Shown piece by piece: positions 35,985 through 43,910 of a stretch of 64,000 nt of DNA (position 1 is the first letter of the stretch; each line of letters opens with the position of its first letter). Position numbers and translations under genes: made by a program. The notes under the pieces are model-generated. The model was not told where the DNA came from, searched no databases, and worked only from the letters and a program-made list of their open reading frames with translations. Source of the DNA: Ruegeria lacuscaerulensis ITI-1157 (GTDB lineage Bacteria; Pseudomonadota; Alphaproteobacteria; Rhodobacterales; Rhodobacteraceae); the NCBI GenBank assembly GCA_000161775.1, contig GG704596.1, forward strand, positions 2,235,515-2,299,514. Direction: 5' to 3'.

Positions 35985-36002
35985 TAAGGTAAATTTACCT
36001 TA
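35985..36002. repeat. 18-bp perfect AT-rich palindrome
   Basis: TAAGGTAAATTTACCTTA is an uninterrupted palindrome in a convergent intergenic gap. It looks like a protein-binding site rather than an RNA hairpin, as there is no loop. Confidence 0.5.
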
Positions 36003-36115
36003 TTTCTTTGGAATATTTTCGGAAATTCTCGTCGCTTTGCGAAACAGAGGGGGCAGCTGGACCGCGATTGTTTTGGCCACTTCTCAGAAGACCGATTCGG
36101 CCAGGCCGCGCCTTG

Positions 36116-36772
36116 TTACTGCTTCACCGGCTCGAACACTTCGTCAAATGTCTTGCGCAGGGCAACATCGACGTCGGTCATGGTGACCGGCAGTCCAAGA
36201 TCCACCAGTGATGTTACGCCATATTCCCGGATGCCACAGGGCACGATGCCCGAAAAATGCTCCAGGTCCGGTTCGACATTGATCGAGATGCCGTGGAAGC
36301 TGATCCATTTGCGCAGGCGGATGCCGATGGCGGCGATCTTGTCCTCGGCCGGCTTGCCGGATGCGGTCAGGGGCTTGTCCTTGCGCGGAACCCACACGCC
36401 CACGCGGCCCTCGCGGATCTCGCCGTGGACGTTGAACTCGGCCAAGGCGGCGATCACCCAGGCCTCCAGCTGCTTGACGAAGCGGCGCACGTCGTGGCCG
36501 CGCTTGCCGACATCCAGCATGACATAGACCACACGCTGGCCCGGTCCGTGATAGGTGTATTCGCCCCCGCGCTTGCTGGGATAGACGGGAAATCGATCGG
36601 GATCCGTCAGGTCCTCGGGCTTGGCCGAGGTGCCGGCGGTGTACAGCGGCGGGTGTTCCAGCAGCCAGATGCATTCCTCCGCCTGTCCGGCGGCGATTTC
36701 GGCCACGCGCGCCTCCATGAAGGCGACGGCGGCGTCATAGTCGGTCAGCCCGTCTGTGATCTTCCATTCCAT
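36116..36772 (-). CDS. lipB: Octanoyl-[acyl-carrier-protein]:protein octanoyltransferase
   Basis: Transfers octanoate from ACP to lipoyl domains in lipoate synthesis. The 218 residues carry the LipB signatures [28 protein letters not shown], the catalytic lysine in [18 protein letters not shown] and the nucleophile Cys in [17 protein letters not shown]. Full length. A DsbA-like gene lies 38 bp upstream in the other direction of reading (same strand, ends before it). Confidence 0.96.
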   Translation of the reverse strand: MEWKITDGLTDYDAAVAFMEARVAEIAAGQAEECIWLLEHPPLYTAGTSAKPEDLTDPDRFPVYPSKRGGEYTYHGPGQRVVYVMLDVGKRGHDVRRFVKQLEAWVIAALAEFNVHGEIREGRVGVWVPRKDKPLTASGKPAEDKIAAIGIRLRKWISFHGISINVEPDLEHFSGIVPCGIREYGVTSLVDLGLPVTMTDVDVALRKTFDEVFEPVKQ

Positions 36773-36810
36773 GCGTGCCTCTTACCCCGGTTCCCGGTGA
36801 AGGGAAAGCG

Positions 36811-37470
36811 TCAGGCGGCCTCGGACAGGCAGCGTTGCAGCATCTGGGCGTAGGTGTCCGCGCCCTGAGCGCCCGTCATCAGGTATTTTCCGCCGAACAC
36901 CATGGCCGGAACACCGCTGATGCCGCGGCTGGTCCAGAATTGCTGCTTCTGACGGACGGGCTCCGCATGCGCGCCCGAGGCCAGTGCTGCCCTTGCCGCA
37001 TCACCATCCAGCCCGACGGACCGGGCCGCATCCACCAGAACCTCGATATCCGATACATCCTTCTGATCGGTGAAATAGGCCTTGAACATCGCCAGTTTCA
37101 GCGGGTGCTGGCGCCCGTGCCCCTCGGCCCAGTCCAGCAGCTGGTGAGCGGCAAACGTGTTCACCATTCGGCTGTCGTCGGAGAAATTGAAGGCGAAACC
37201 CAGGTCTGCCCCCAGCGCTGTCAGCCGGTCGCGCGCCTGTTGGCTTTGTTCGGCGGTTGTGCCGTATTTCTGCATGATGTGTTCGCGCAGGTTTTGGCCC
37301 TCGGGTCCCATCGCCGGGTTCAATTCGAACGGATGCCAGCGCAACCGGGCCTGGACGCCCTCGCGGGTCAGGGCCTGATCCAGCTGCAGAAATCCGACGA
37401 TGCACCAAGGGCATACGACGTCAGACACGATGTCGATCTGTACGGTTGGGCGCGGGTTGGGCGAAGTCAT
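36811..37470 (-). CDS. DsbA-family oxidoreductase (FrnE-like)
   Basis: A 219-residue cytoplasmic thioredoxin-fold protein with the redox pair CPWC in DIVSDVVCPWCIVGFLQLD, a helical insertion, and the cis-Pro loop GISGVPAMVFGGKYLMTGAQ. This pattern is the FrnE/polyketide-type DsbA subfamily without a signal peptide. Start MTSPNPRPTV at 37470 fits the fold; the open frame continues upstream to 37599 without support. Substrate unknown; some FrnE proteins act in oxidative or metal stress. Confidence 0.9.
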   Translation of the reverse strand: MTSPNPRPTVQIDIVSDVVCPWCIVGFLQLDQALTREGVQARLRWHPFELNPAMGPEGQNLREHIMQKYGTTAEQSQQARDRLTALGADLGFAFNFSDDSRMVNTFAAHQLLDWAEGHGRQHPLKLAMFKAYFTDQKDVSDIEVLVDAARSVGLDGDAARAALASGAHAEPVRQKQQFWTSRGISGVPAMVFGGKYLMTGAQGADTYAQMLQRCLSEAA

Positions 37471-37558
37471 GTCAAGATCCTGCTGGGCGGGGTGTCGATT
37501 TCCAAGTGCCACAGATATGATCGAAACCGGGGATTTCCAATGCCGCTGTTTTTGCCTC

Positions 37559-37587
37559 TTCACATCCATTTGCCAAACGTCTATACG
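37559..37587 (+). promoter_or_regulatory. Promoter of tRNA-Leu
   Basis: -35 TTCACA (37559-37564) and -10 TATACG (37582-37587) with 17-bp spacing, about 25 bp before the mature tRNA 5' end. Confidence 0.45.
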
Positions 37588-37611
37588 GCGCTTTACCAAG
37601 TCACTGGCAGT

Positions 37612-37698
37612 GCGGTCGTGGCGGAATTGGTAGACGCGCAGCGTTGAGGTCGCTGTGGGGTAACTCCCGTGGAAGTTCGAGTCTTCTCGACCGCACCA
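37612..37698 (+). tRNA. tRNA-Leu (anticodon GAG)
   Basis: An 87-nt class II tRNA. Acceptor arms GCGGTCG and CGACCGC pair fully, with discriminator A and an encoded CCA end. The D arm carries GGTAGACGCGC, the anticodon stem is CAGCG/CGCTG with loop TTGAGGT (anticodon GAG, reading CUC/CUU), a long variable arm follows, and the T arm has GTTCGAGTC. It stands immediately before the arsenic operon and may mark an island boundary. Confidence 0.95.
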
Positions 37699-37777
37699 TC
37701 ATTCCCGTTTCAGCTATTGCCTGTCGTCCGATCTTCGGAGCGATATCCGTCCGTTTTGCGTTCGGGGTGTCACGAAA

Positions 37778-37794
37778 CTGTCTCTTGCAGACAG
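37778..37794. promoter_or_regulatory. Inverted repeat upstream of the ars operon, candidate ArsR operator
   Basis: Perfect 6-bp arms CTGTCT and AGACAG around CTTGC, 27 bp before the arsR-arsC start. A second small palindrome TTCATGAA (37811-37818) abuts the start. Either could be the operator. Confidence 0.45.
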
Positions 37795-37820
37795 CACATT
37801 AATTCCGATATTCATGAAAT

Positions 37821-38660
37821 ATGGAAAAAATGATTCCCGATCGCCTGTCCATCTTGGGGCATCCACAGCGGCTTGCCGTGTTTCGGCTGCTGATGCGGCG
37901 CTATCCCGACCGCGTCCCGGCCTCTGAAATCGCGCGCGCGCTGGGTCTCAAGCCGAACACCTTGTCGAACTATTTGAATGCGTTGCTGCAGGTGGGGCTG
38001 GTCACGCAAGAGCGGGCAGGGACCTCGCTGCGCTATACAGTCGAGATGGAGGCCGTGCGCGGAACGATCGACTATTTGCTGCTGGACTGCTGCCGCGGTC
38101 GCCCCGAGATCTGTGCGCCTGCTTCCTGCGCTACGTCGGATGGCGCCGGTTTGGGAAGGAAATTCAATGTGTTGTTCATCTGCACCGGAAATTCCGCCCG
38201 GTCAATCTTTGCCGAGGCGATTCTGAGGCGCGAGGCCGGTGACCGGTTCAACGTGTATTCGGCCGGAACCCGGGCCCGGTCCGAGTTGAACCCGGTTGCT
38301 TTGCAGGTGCTGAAGCTCAATGGCCATGACATTTCGGATTTGCGCGCCAAGACCACTGCCGAGTTTCAGGCCCCGGGCGCGCCGGATTTCGATTTCGTGT
38401 TCACGGTCTGCGATCAGGCCGCGAACGAAGACTGCCCAGCCTGGCCCGGCCAGCCCATCAGCGCCCATTGGGGCGTGCCCGATCCGGTCGGTGCCGACGG
38501 GACGCAAGCGCAGAAAATCCTCGCTTTTCAAACGGCTTACGATGCGATCCGCAACCGAATCCTGACCTTTTCGTCGCTGCCGTTCGAAACCCTTGACCGC
38601 ATATCACTTCAGAAGGCCGTGGATGCCATCGGCCAGATCCATACCGGAGAAACCGCATGA
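37821..38660 (+). CDS. ArsR repressor fused to arsenate reductase (ArsC, LMW-phosphatase type)
   Basis: A 279-residue two-domain protein. Residues 1-85 are an ArsR winged HTH ([49 protein letters not shown]). A cysteine cluster follows (Cys90, Cys91, Cys98, Cys103), a plausible As(III) sensor resembling the C-terminal CC...C site of AfArsR-type repressors. Residues 114-279 are a thioredoxin-coupled ArsC with P-loop CTGNSAR (Cys121, Arg127), redox cysteines Cys197 and Cys205 ([12 protein letters not shown]) and HWGVPDP. The second Met at 37830 is an alternative start. The stop overlaps the GAPDH gene (ATGA). Confidence 0.9.
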   Translation: MEKMIPDRLSILGHPQRLAVFRLLMRRYPDRVPASEIARALGLKPNTLSNYLNALLQVGLVTQERAGTSLRYTVEMEAVRGTIDYLLLDCCRGRPEICAPASCATSDGAGLGRKFNVLFICTGNSARSIFAEAILRREAGDRFNVYSAGTRARSELNPVALQVLKLNGHDISDLRAKTTAEFQAPGAPDFDFVFTVCDQAANEDCPAWPGQPISAHWGVPDPVGADGTQAQKILAFQTAYDAIRNRILTFSSLPFETLDRISLQKAVDAIGQIHTGETA

Positions 38661-39655
38661 CCGTTTATGCCCTCAACGGCCTTGGCCGCATCGGCAAGCT
38701 GGCCTTGAAGCCCCTGCTTGAGAAAGGGGCGCAGATCGCCTGGATCAATGATGCGGTGGGTGACCCCGCGATGCACGCGCATCTGCTGGAGTTCGACACC
38801 GTGCATGGCCGCTGGAACGCCGAGTTTCGCCATGACGAAAGCTCGGTCACCATCGACGGCGTTCGGTTGCCCTTCATCGGAACCCGCAACCTGTCCGATC
38901 TGCCGCTTGACGGCGTCGACGTCGTCATCGACTGCACCGGGGTCTTCAAAACCGAGGCCAAGCTGGCCCCATACTTTGACGCCGGAGTGAAGAAGGTGGT
39001 GGTCTCGGCGCCGGTCAAGGATGGTGATGCGGCCAATATCGTCTTCGGCGTGAACGAGGGCACCTATGATCCGGCCCGCCACCGCATCGTGACCGCGGCC
39101 AGTTGCACCACGAACTGCCTGGCCCCTGTGGTCAAGGTGATCCACGAGAGCCTGGGCATCCGGCACGGCTCGATCACCACGATTCATGACGTGACCAACA
39201 CGCAAACGATCGTGGATCGCCCGGCCAAGGACCTGCGCCGTGCGCGCTCGGCGTTGAACTCGCTGATCCCCACGACCACCGGCAGCGCCACGGCGATCAC
39301 CCTGATCTATCCCGAACTGACGGGGCGGCTGAACGGGCATGCGGTGCGGGTGCCGCTGCTGAATGCCTCGCTGACCGATTGCGTGTTCGAGGTTGAGCGC
39401 GAAACCACGGCCGAAGAGGTGAACGCCCTTTTCAAGGCCGCGGCCGAGGGCCCTCTGGCCGGCATTCTGGGCTATGAGGAGCGCCCTCTGGTCTCGACCG
39501 ACTATACCAATGACACCCGGTCCAGCATCGTGGATGCGCCGTCAACCATGGTGGTGAACGGAACGCAGGTAAAGGTCTATGCCTGGTACGACAACGAGAT
39601 GGGCTATGCGCATCGTCTGGTGGATGTGGCGATGATGGTCGGGGCATCGCTTTGA
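38657..39655 (+). CDS. ArsJ-associated glyceraldehyde-3-phosphate dehydrogenase
   Basis: A 332-residue GAPDH with NAD-binding [14 protein letters not shown], catalytic Cys in [16 protein letters not shown] and the C-terminal [17 protein letters not shown]. Enzymes beside arsJ use arsenate in place of phosphate to make 1-arseno-3-phosphoglycerate, which ArsJ exports. The overlaps with arsR-arsC (ATGA) and arsJ (TTGA) place it firmly in the arsenic operon, so it is not the glycolytic copy. Confidence 0.92.
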   Translation: MTVYALNGLGRIGKLALKPLLEKGAQIAWINDAVGDPAMHAHLLEFDTVHGRWNAEFRHDESSVTIDGVRLPFIGTRNLSDLPLDGVDVVIDCTGVFKTEAKLAPYFDAGVKKVVVSAPVKDGDAANIVFGVNEGTYDPARHRIVTAASCTTNCLAPVVKVIHESLGIRHGSITTIHDVTNTQTIVDRPAKDLRRARSALNSLIPTTTGSATAITLIYPELTGRLNGHAVRVPLLNASLTDCVFEVERETTAEEVNALFKAAAEGPLAGILGYEERPLVSTDYTNDTRSSIVDAPSTMVVNGTQVKVYAWYDNEMGYAHRLVDVAMMVGASL

Positions 39656-40929
39656 CCAGCGCTTCCCAACGTCCCGACGGGTTGTCGGCCTATATGGCCG
39701 TCACGGCTGCCTATTGGGCCTTCATGCTGACCGACGGCGCCCTGCGGATGCTGGTGCTGCTGCATTTTCACACGCTGGGCTTTTCGCCGGTTCAGCTGGC
39801 CTATCTGTTCGTGCTGTACGAGATCGCCGGAATGGCCACCAACCTGGCCGCCGGGTGGATCGCCGCGCGGTTCGGTCTGACCGCGACCCTGTACGCGGGG
39901 CTGACGATCCAGGTGCTGGCCTTGCTGGCGCTGGCGCAGTTGGATCCGGGCTGGACCATCGGTGTGTCCGTCGCCTTCGTAATGATCGTGCAGGGCGCCA
40001 GCGGGGTGGCCAAGGACCTGACGAAGATGTCGTCGAAATCGGCGGTCAAGCTGTTGGCCCCCACCGAGGGCAACGGACTGTTCCGCTGGGTCGCGGTGCT
40101 GACCGGGTCGAAGAACGCGGTCAAGGGATTGGGCTTCCTGCTGGGGGCGGCCTTGTTGGCCGGGTTCGGCTTTACGGGTGCCGTTCTGGGCATGGCGGGG
40201 GTCTTGTTCCTGATCCTGGTGGCGGTGCTGCTGGCGATGCCGCCGGGGCTGCCCAAAGGCCGCAAGGGCGCGAAGTTTTCCGAGGTCTTCTCGAAATCGG
40301 CCAATGTGAACTGGCTGTCTGCCGCGCGGGTCTTCCTGTTCGGGGCGCGCGACGTCTGGTTCGTCGTCGGCATCCCGATCTATTTCTACGCCGTGCTGTC
40401 GGATGGCAGCGAAGCGGGCAACCGCTCGGCCTTTTTTCTGATCGGCGGGTTCATGGCCTTGTGGGTCATTCTGTACGGCATCGTTCAGGCCGCCGCCCCG
40501 CGCCTGCTGCGGGCAGGGGCGCGGTATGAGGCCGACCTGGTCGCAGCGGCGCGCGGTTGGGCCTGGAGCTTGGCTGTCGTTCCGGCCATCCTGACGGTGG
40601 CCGCGCTGCTGTCCTCGGGACCCGCGCCTTGGCTGACGCTGGCGCTGGTGGTGGGGCTGCTGGTTTTCGGCGCGGTCTTTGCAGTGAATTCCTCGCTGCA
40701 TTCCTATTTGATCCTGGCCTTCACCCGGGCCGAGCGGGTGACCATGGATGTGGGCTTCTACTACATGGCCAATGCGGGCGGGCGGCTGCTGGGCACGCTG
40801 CTGTCTGGCCTGACCTATCAATGGGGCGGGTTGCCCCTGATGCTGGGGACGGCGGCCGCCATGGTCGCGCTGTCCGCCCTGGCGGCGGGGCGCTTGCAGC
40901 CCCAGACAACTTCGGAGATCTCTGCATGA
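39652..40929 (+). CDS. arsJ: Organoarsenical efflux permease ArsJ (MFS)
   Basis: A 425-residue major facilitator permease with about 12 helices. The N-terminal segment [36 protein letters not shown] and the [12 protein letters not shown] loop fit ArsJ, which exports 1-arseno-3-phosphoglycerate made by its partner GAPDH; the product hydrolyses outside and arsenate is released. The start is TTG at 39652, overlapping the GAPDH stop; the stop overlaps the ACR3 start (ATGA). Confidence 0.9.
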   Translation: MTSASQRPDGLSAYMAVTAAYWAFMLTDGALRMLVLLHFHTLGFSPVQLAYLFVLYEIAGMATNLAAGWIAARFGLTATLYAGLTIQVLALLALAQLDPGWTIGVSVAFVMIVQGASGVAKDLTKMSSKSAVKLLAPTEGNGLFRWVAVLTGSKNAVKGLGFLLGAALLAGFGFTGAVLGMAGVLFLILVAVLLAMPPGLPKGRKGAKFSEVFSKSANVNWLSAARVFLFGARDVWFVVGIPIYFYAVLSDGSEAGNRSAFFLIGGFMALWVILYGIVQAAAPRLLRAGARYEADLVAAARGWAWSLAVVPAILTVAALLSSGPAPWLTLALVVGLLVFGAVFAVNSSLHSYLILAFTRAERVTMDVGFYYMANAGGRLLGTLLSGLTYQWGGLPLMLGTAAAMVALSALAAGRLQPQTTSEISA

Positions 40930-41969
40930 GCATATTTGAACGGTATCTGTCCCTGTGGATCGCGCTGGCAATGGCCGCCGGGATCGCCATCGGCTCGTTC
41001 GCGCCGGGTTTGGTCCAGGCCATAGCGGCGGCCGAGCTGGCCAATGTCAACCTGGTGGTGGCGGTGCTGATCTGGGCCATGGTCTATCCGATGATGGTAG
41101 GGGTGGACCCAGGCAGCCTGCGCGACGTGGTGAAACAGCCCAAAGGGCTGGCGATCACCCTGGTGGTCAACTGGCTGATCAAGCCCTTTACCATGGCGGC
41201 GCTGGGCGTGCTGTTCTTCGAATACGTCTTCGCAGACCTGATCGCGCCCGCCGATGCCCAGCAATATATCGCGGGGCTGATCCTGCTGGGTGCGGCACCC
41301 TGCACGGCAATGGTGTTCGTCTGGTCGCATCTGACCAAGGGGGACGAGAACTATACCCTGCTGCAGGTGTCGGTGAATGATATTGTCATGGTCTTTGCCT
41401 TCGCTCCGATCGTGGCCTTCCTGCTGGGCGTGACCGACATCTCGGTTCCGTGGCAGACGCTGGTCCTGTCGGTTGTCCTGTTCGTGGCGCTGCCTCTGGC
41501 GGCGGGCGTCTGGACGCGCAACCGGCTGGGCTCGGCCGAGCGAATCGAGGCGTTCCGCGACCGGGTCAAGCCGTGGGGCGTTGTCGGCCTGATCGCGACC
41601 GTCGTCATCCTGTTCGGCCTGCAGGGGCAGGTAATCTTGGACCGACCCGCGGTCATCGCTCTGATCGCCGTGCCGATCCTGATCCAGTCCTACGGGATCT
41701 TTGCGGTGGCCTATGCCGCGGCCTTTGCCCTGCGCGTGCCGCATCGGATTGCGGCGCCCTGCGCGCTGATCGGCACGTCGAACTTCTTTGAACTGGCGGT
41801 GGCCGTCGCCATCAGCCTGTTCGGACTGAATTCGGGGGCGGCTCTGGCCACGGTGGTAGGTGTTCTGGTCGAGGTGCCGGTGATGCTGTCGCTGGTGGCG
41901 TTCGCCAACCGGACGCGCAACAGGTTCCAGCAACGCGAAACGGGTGCCGTGGAACGTGCCGGCATCTGA
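40926..41969 (+). CDS. Arsenite efflux transporter, ACR3 family
   Basis: A 347-residue ACR3 (ArsB-2) As(III)/H+ antiporter with about ten helices. The essential cysteine lies in [20 protein letters not shown], followed by [14 protein letters not shown]; the start [16 protein letters not shown] is also typical. It removes the arsenite made by the ArsC domain, while ArsJ handles the organic arsenate ester, so the operon provides two parallel routes. Last gene of the ars operon; a hairpin follows 46 bases after the stop. Confidence 0.95.
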   Translation: MSIFERYLSLWIALAMAAGIAIGSFAPGLVQAIAAAELANVNLVVAVLIWAMVYPMMVGVDPGSLRDVVKQPKGLAITLVVNWLIKPFTMAALGVLFFEYVFADLIAPADAQQYIAGLILLGAAPCTAMVFVWSHLTKGDENYTLLQVSVNDIVMVFAFAPIVAFLLGVTDISVPWQTLVLSVVLFVALPLAAGVWTRNRLGSAERIEAFRDRVKPWGVVGLIATVVILFGLQGQVILDRPAVIALIAVPILIQSYGIFAVAYAAAFALRVPHRIAAPCALIGTSNFFELAVAVAISLFGLNSGAALATVVGVLVEVPVMLSLVAFANRTRNRFQQRETGAVERAGI

Positions 41970-42015
41970 CTGTCGGTTTAACATGCTGAAAGAATGCATG
42001 TTTTGCATATCTCGA

Positions 42016-42043
42016 AGGGCGCCAGAAATTTTCTCGGCGCCCT
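42016..42043 (+). terminator. Terminator of the ars operon
   Basis: Inverted repeat AGGGCGCC (42016-42023) / GGCGCCCT (42036-42043). The 12-base loop can pair further (AGAAA/TTTCT). Only a short T run follows. Confidence 0.5.
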
Positions 42044-42044
42044 C

Positions 42045-42073
42045 TTGAAATCAAGTTTCACCGAAACTTTATC
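42045..42073 (+). promoter_or_regulatory. Candidate heat-shock-type promoter of the hsp20 operon
   Basis: TTGAAA (42045-42050, within CTTGAAAT, which fits the RpoH -35) and TTTATC (42068-42073) with a 17-bp spacer. The -10 is a weak match, so assignment to RpoH or to another sigma factor is open. Confidence 0.35.
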
Positions 42074-42245
42074 ACAGCTGTGAGATGCCCGAATGGGGTT
42101 TCATGGATACGCGACAGGTTCGGCTGAAACAGCGGACCGCCAGCCGTTCGCCGAGACGGGAACAGATGGCTGACGCGAAAGATCCGCGCCGCCTTTCAGG
42201 TGGCCAACCTTGCCGCATGTCCGATCTCCATTGGGGTTTCTGTGC

Positions 42246-42270
42246 GGCGCGACTTGTCAAAGGTCGCGCC
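42246..42270 (+). promoter_or_regulatory. Leader hairpin upstream of the first hsp20
   Basis: Perfect 8-bp arms GGCGCGAC / GTCGCGCC with a 9-base loop, 16 bases before the GAGGAGG ribosome-binding site. Small heat-shock genes often have RNA thermometers in this position, though this stem alone does not cover the site. Confidence 0.35.
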
Positions 42271-42298
42271 CTGGGAACAACACAAGAGGAGGACGCAC

Positions 42299-42727
42299 AT
42301 GCTTGTACCTGCATTCAACCGACGCAACGATCCGTTTGCAATCATGCGGTCGATGATGCGCGACTTCGATCGCTTGTCTCCGACCCGCCTGGCGCAGCCG
42401 GTCTTTCCGGCCGTGAATGTCTGGCAGGGCGAAGAGGCCGTCGCAATCACCGCCGAACTGCCCGGCGTTGCCCCCGAGGCAATCGACATCTCGGTCAAGG
42501 ACAACGTTCTGACCATCGCCGGTGAGCGCACTGCACCCGAAACTCCGGAAAATGCGCGCTGGCACCGCAACGAGCGCAGCTATGGCCGCTTCAGCCGCGC
42601 CATCCGCCTGCCGTTCGCCGCCAGCGAGGACAAGGTCGAAGCCCGGATGAGCAACGGCGTGCTGCGCATCGTCGTGGGCCGCCCGGAAGAGGACAAGCCC
42701 CGCAAGATCGAAATCAAGGCTGCGTAA
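42299..42727 (+). CDS. Hsp20/alpha-crystallin small heat-shock protein (first of three)
   Basis: A 142-residue small heat-shock protein that holds unfolding proteins for refolding. The alpha-crystallin domain spans about residues 38-135 (FPAVNVWQGEEAVAITAELP, VKDNVLTIAGER, the MSNGVLRIVVG strand) and the C-terminal anchoring I-x-I is KIEIKA. Start at 42299 is fixed by GAGGAGG; in-frame upstream codons from 42200 lack one. First of three co-directional Hsp20 genes spaced 14 and 36 bp apart, the holdase part of a stress-tolerance cluster. Confidence 0.94.
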   Translation: MLVPAFNRRNDPFAIMRSMMRDFDRLSPTRLAQPVFPAVNVWQGEEAVAITAELPGVAPEAIDISVKDNVLTIAGERTAPETPENARWHRNERSYGRFSRAIRLPFAASEDKVEARMSNGVLRIVVGRPEEDKPRKIEIKAA

Positions 42728-42741
42728 GAGGAGGATGCGAG

Positions 42742-43140
42742 ATGACAACCGAAGTCACCAAAACCAATGAAAAGACCCCGGTCGAAGCCCCGGAAACCAC
42801 GAGCGGAGGCCGCATCTATCAACCGCTGGCAGACATCATCGAAACGCCCGAGGGCGTGACATTGATGCTGGAGATGCCCGGCGTCGGGGCCGAGGATGTG
42901 GATGTCACCCTGGAAAAACGCGTGCTGACCATCCGCGGCAAGGTGCATCCGGCGCAGTCCGACAAGCTGCAGCTGGTCTATGCCGAATATGGCGAGGGCG
43001 ACTTCGAGCGGTCCTTCACCATGTCGGACGATTTTGACGCCGACAAGATTGCCGCCTCGGTCTCGAACGGGGTGCTGACCGTGACCGTGCCGCGCGCCGT
43101 CGAGGCCAAGCCCAAGAAGATCGCGGTCACGACCGCTTGA
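42742..43140 (+). CDS. Hsp20/alpha-crystallin small heat-shock protein (second of three)
   Basis: A 132-residue Hsp20. A short Ser/Thr/Glu-rich N-terminus is followed by the alpha-crystallin domain (PLADIIETPEGVTLMLEMPG, VTLEKRVLTIRGKV, SNGVLTVTVPRA) and a C-terminal KKIAV anchor. The short N-terminal arm may make it a dimer or partner subunit for its neighbours. AGAGGAGGA lies just before its ATG, 14 bp after the first hsp20. Confidence 0.94.
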   Translation: MTTEVTKTNEKTPVEAPETTSGGRIYQPLADIIETPEGVTLMLEMPGVGAEDVDVTLEKRVLTIRGKVHPAQSDKLQLVYAEYGEGDFERSFTMSDDFDADKIAASVSNGVLTVTVPRAVEAKPKKIAVTTA

Positions 43141-43176
43141 CCGGAACACGCCAGACAAAGGAAAGGAGAACGGACC

Positions 43177-43668
43177 ATGCAAATCAAAGACCTTATCCCT
43201 TGGGCACGCAAGGACCATGCTCCTGAGCCGAAGGGTGACGAAAACAACCCGATTGCCACGTTGCAACGGGACATGAACCGGGTGTTTGAAAACTTCTGGA
43301 ACCGGGTCGGAGACCTGGACTGGCCATGGGGCGGCGGTGACGCCCGTTCGGACGTGGTCGAAACCGAGGGTGGTATCGAGGTCTCGGTCGAGTTGCCCGG
43401 CATGGACATGGAGGACATCGAGGTGTCGGTGACCGACGACATGCTGACCATCAAGGGCGAGAAGAAGATCGAACGCCAGGAAGGGAAAAAAGGCTACTAC
43501 CTGTCCGAGCGCAGCTATGGCGGCATCTACCGCACCATTCCGCTGCCGCCCGGGGTGGATGGCGAAAAGGCCGAGGCCAGCTTCAAGAACGGGGTGCTGA
43601 CCATCAAGCTGCCGCAGACACCCGAGGCGCAGGCCAAGGTCAAACGCATCGAGGTCAAACACGCCTGA
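43177..43668 (+). CDS. Hsp20/alpha-crystallin small heat-shock protein (third of three)
   Basis: A 163-residue Hsp20 with N-terminal arm (IKDLIPWARKDHAPEPKG, MNRVFENFWNRVG), alpha-crystallin core (ARSDVVETEGGIEVSVELPG, VTDDMLTIKGEKK, RSYGGIYRTIPLP, FKNGVLTIKLPQT) and C-terminal KRIEVKH anchor. This N-terminal pattern is the classic Hsp20 type found in tLST/LHR loci, while the first gene is more divergent. Two strong hairpins follow. Confidence 0.94.
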   Translation: MQIKDLIPWARKDHAPEPKGDENNPIATLQRDMNRVFENFWNRVGDLDWPWGGGDARSDVVETEGGIEVSVELPGMDMEDIEVSVTDDMLTIKGEKKIERQEGKKGYYLSERSYGGIYRTIPLPPGVDGEKAEASFKNGVLTIKLPQTPEAQAKVKRIEVKHA

Positions 43669-43678
43669 CCTTGCAGGG

Positions 43679-43701
43679 CACCGGCGGCCTGACCGCCGGT
43701 G
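43679..43701. terminator. First hairpin after the hsp20 genes
   Basis: 9-bp arms CACCGGCGG / CCGCCGGTG with a 5-base loop, no T tract. It probably protects or helps terminate the hsp20 mRNA together with the next hairpin. Confidence 0.45.
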
Positions 43702-43717
43702 TAGTCCTCGCAAACAG

Positions 43718-43750
43718 AAGGCACCGCCGAACCTTGGCGGTGCCTTCTTT
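43718..43750. terminator. Bidirectional terminator between hsp20 operon and HPF-sigma gene
   Basis: AAGGCACCGCC (43718-43728) pairs with GGCGGTGCCTT (43736-43746), followed by CTTT. On the minus strand it is followed by CTGTTTG. It serves both convergent operons. Confidence 0.75.
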
Positions 43751-43910
43751 ATGTCAGCAATTCGTGTGGCGGGATCCTCGCAAGCGTTGGGGCAGGGGAG
43801 TAGCCGTGATGGGCTGCCTGCGCGGCGTTTGTTTCATCCGTGCGGGTTCACCAGAAGAGACCGGCCCGCCCGGCGCAAGGATCGGCGCGGCGGACCGGTC
43901 GTGTCGGTGT

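Larger units (their letters stand above)
35811..36115. other. 305-bp non-coding gap between CDF gene and lipB
   Basis: AT-richer than its surroundings and with no supported gene. It contains a hairpin with 11-bp arms near the CDF gene and an 18-bp perfect palindrome in the middle. Both flanking genes end here (convergent), so a regulatory palindrome is unexpected unless it serves an unrecognised small transcript. Confidence 0.5.
41970..42298. other. 329-bp gap between the ars and hsp20 operons
   Basis: Holds a terminator-like hairpin for the ars operon (42016-42043), a possible heat-shock promoter right after it (42045-42073), and a leader of about 220 bases with a stable hairpin (42246-42270) close to the hsp20 ribosome-binding site. 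No convincing gene is seen; the longer in-frame extensions of the hsp20 ORF lack ribosome-binding sites. Confidence 0.5.

Noticed and set aside
38657..39655. Glycolytic gapA
   Set aside because: Overlapping starts and stops with arsR-arsC and arsJ show it belongs to the arsenic operon as the ArsJ partner.
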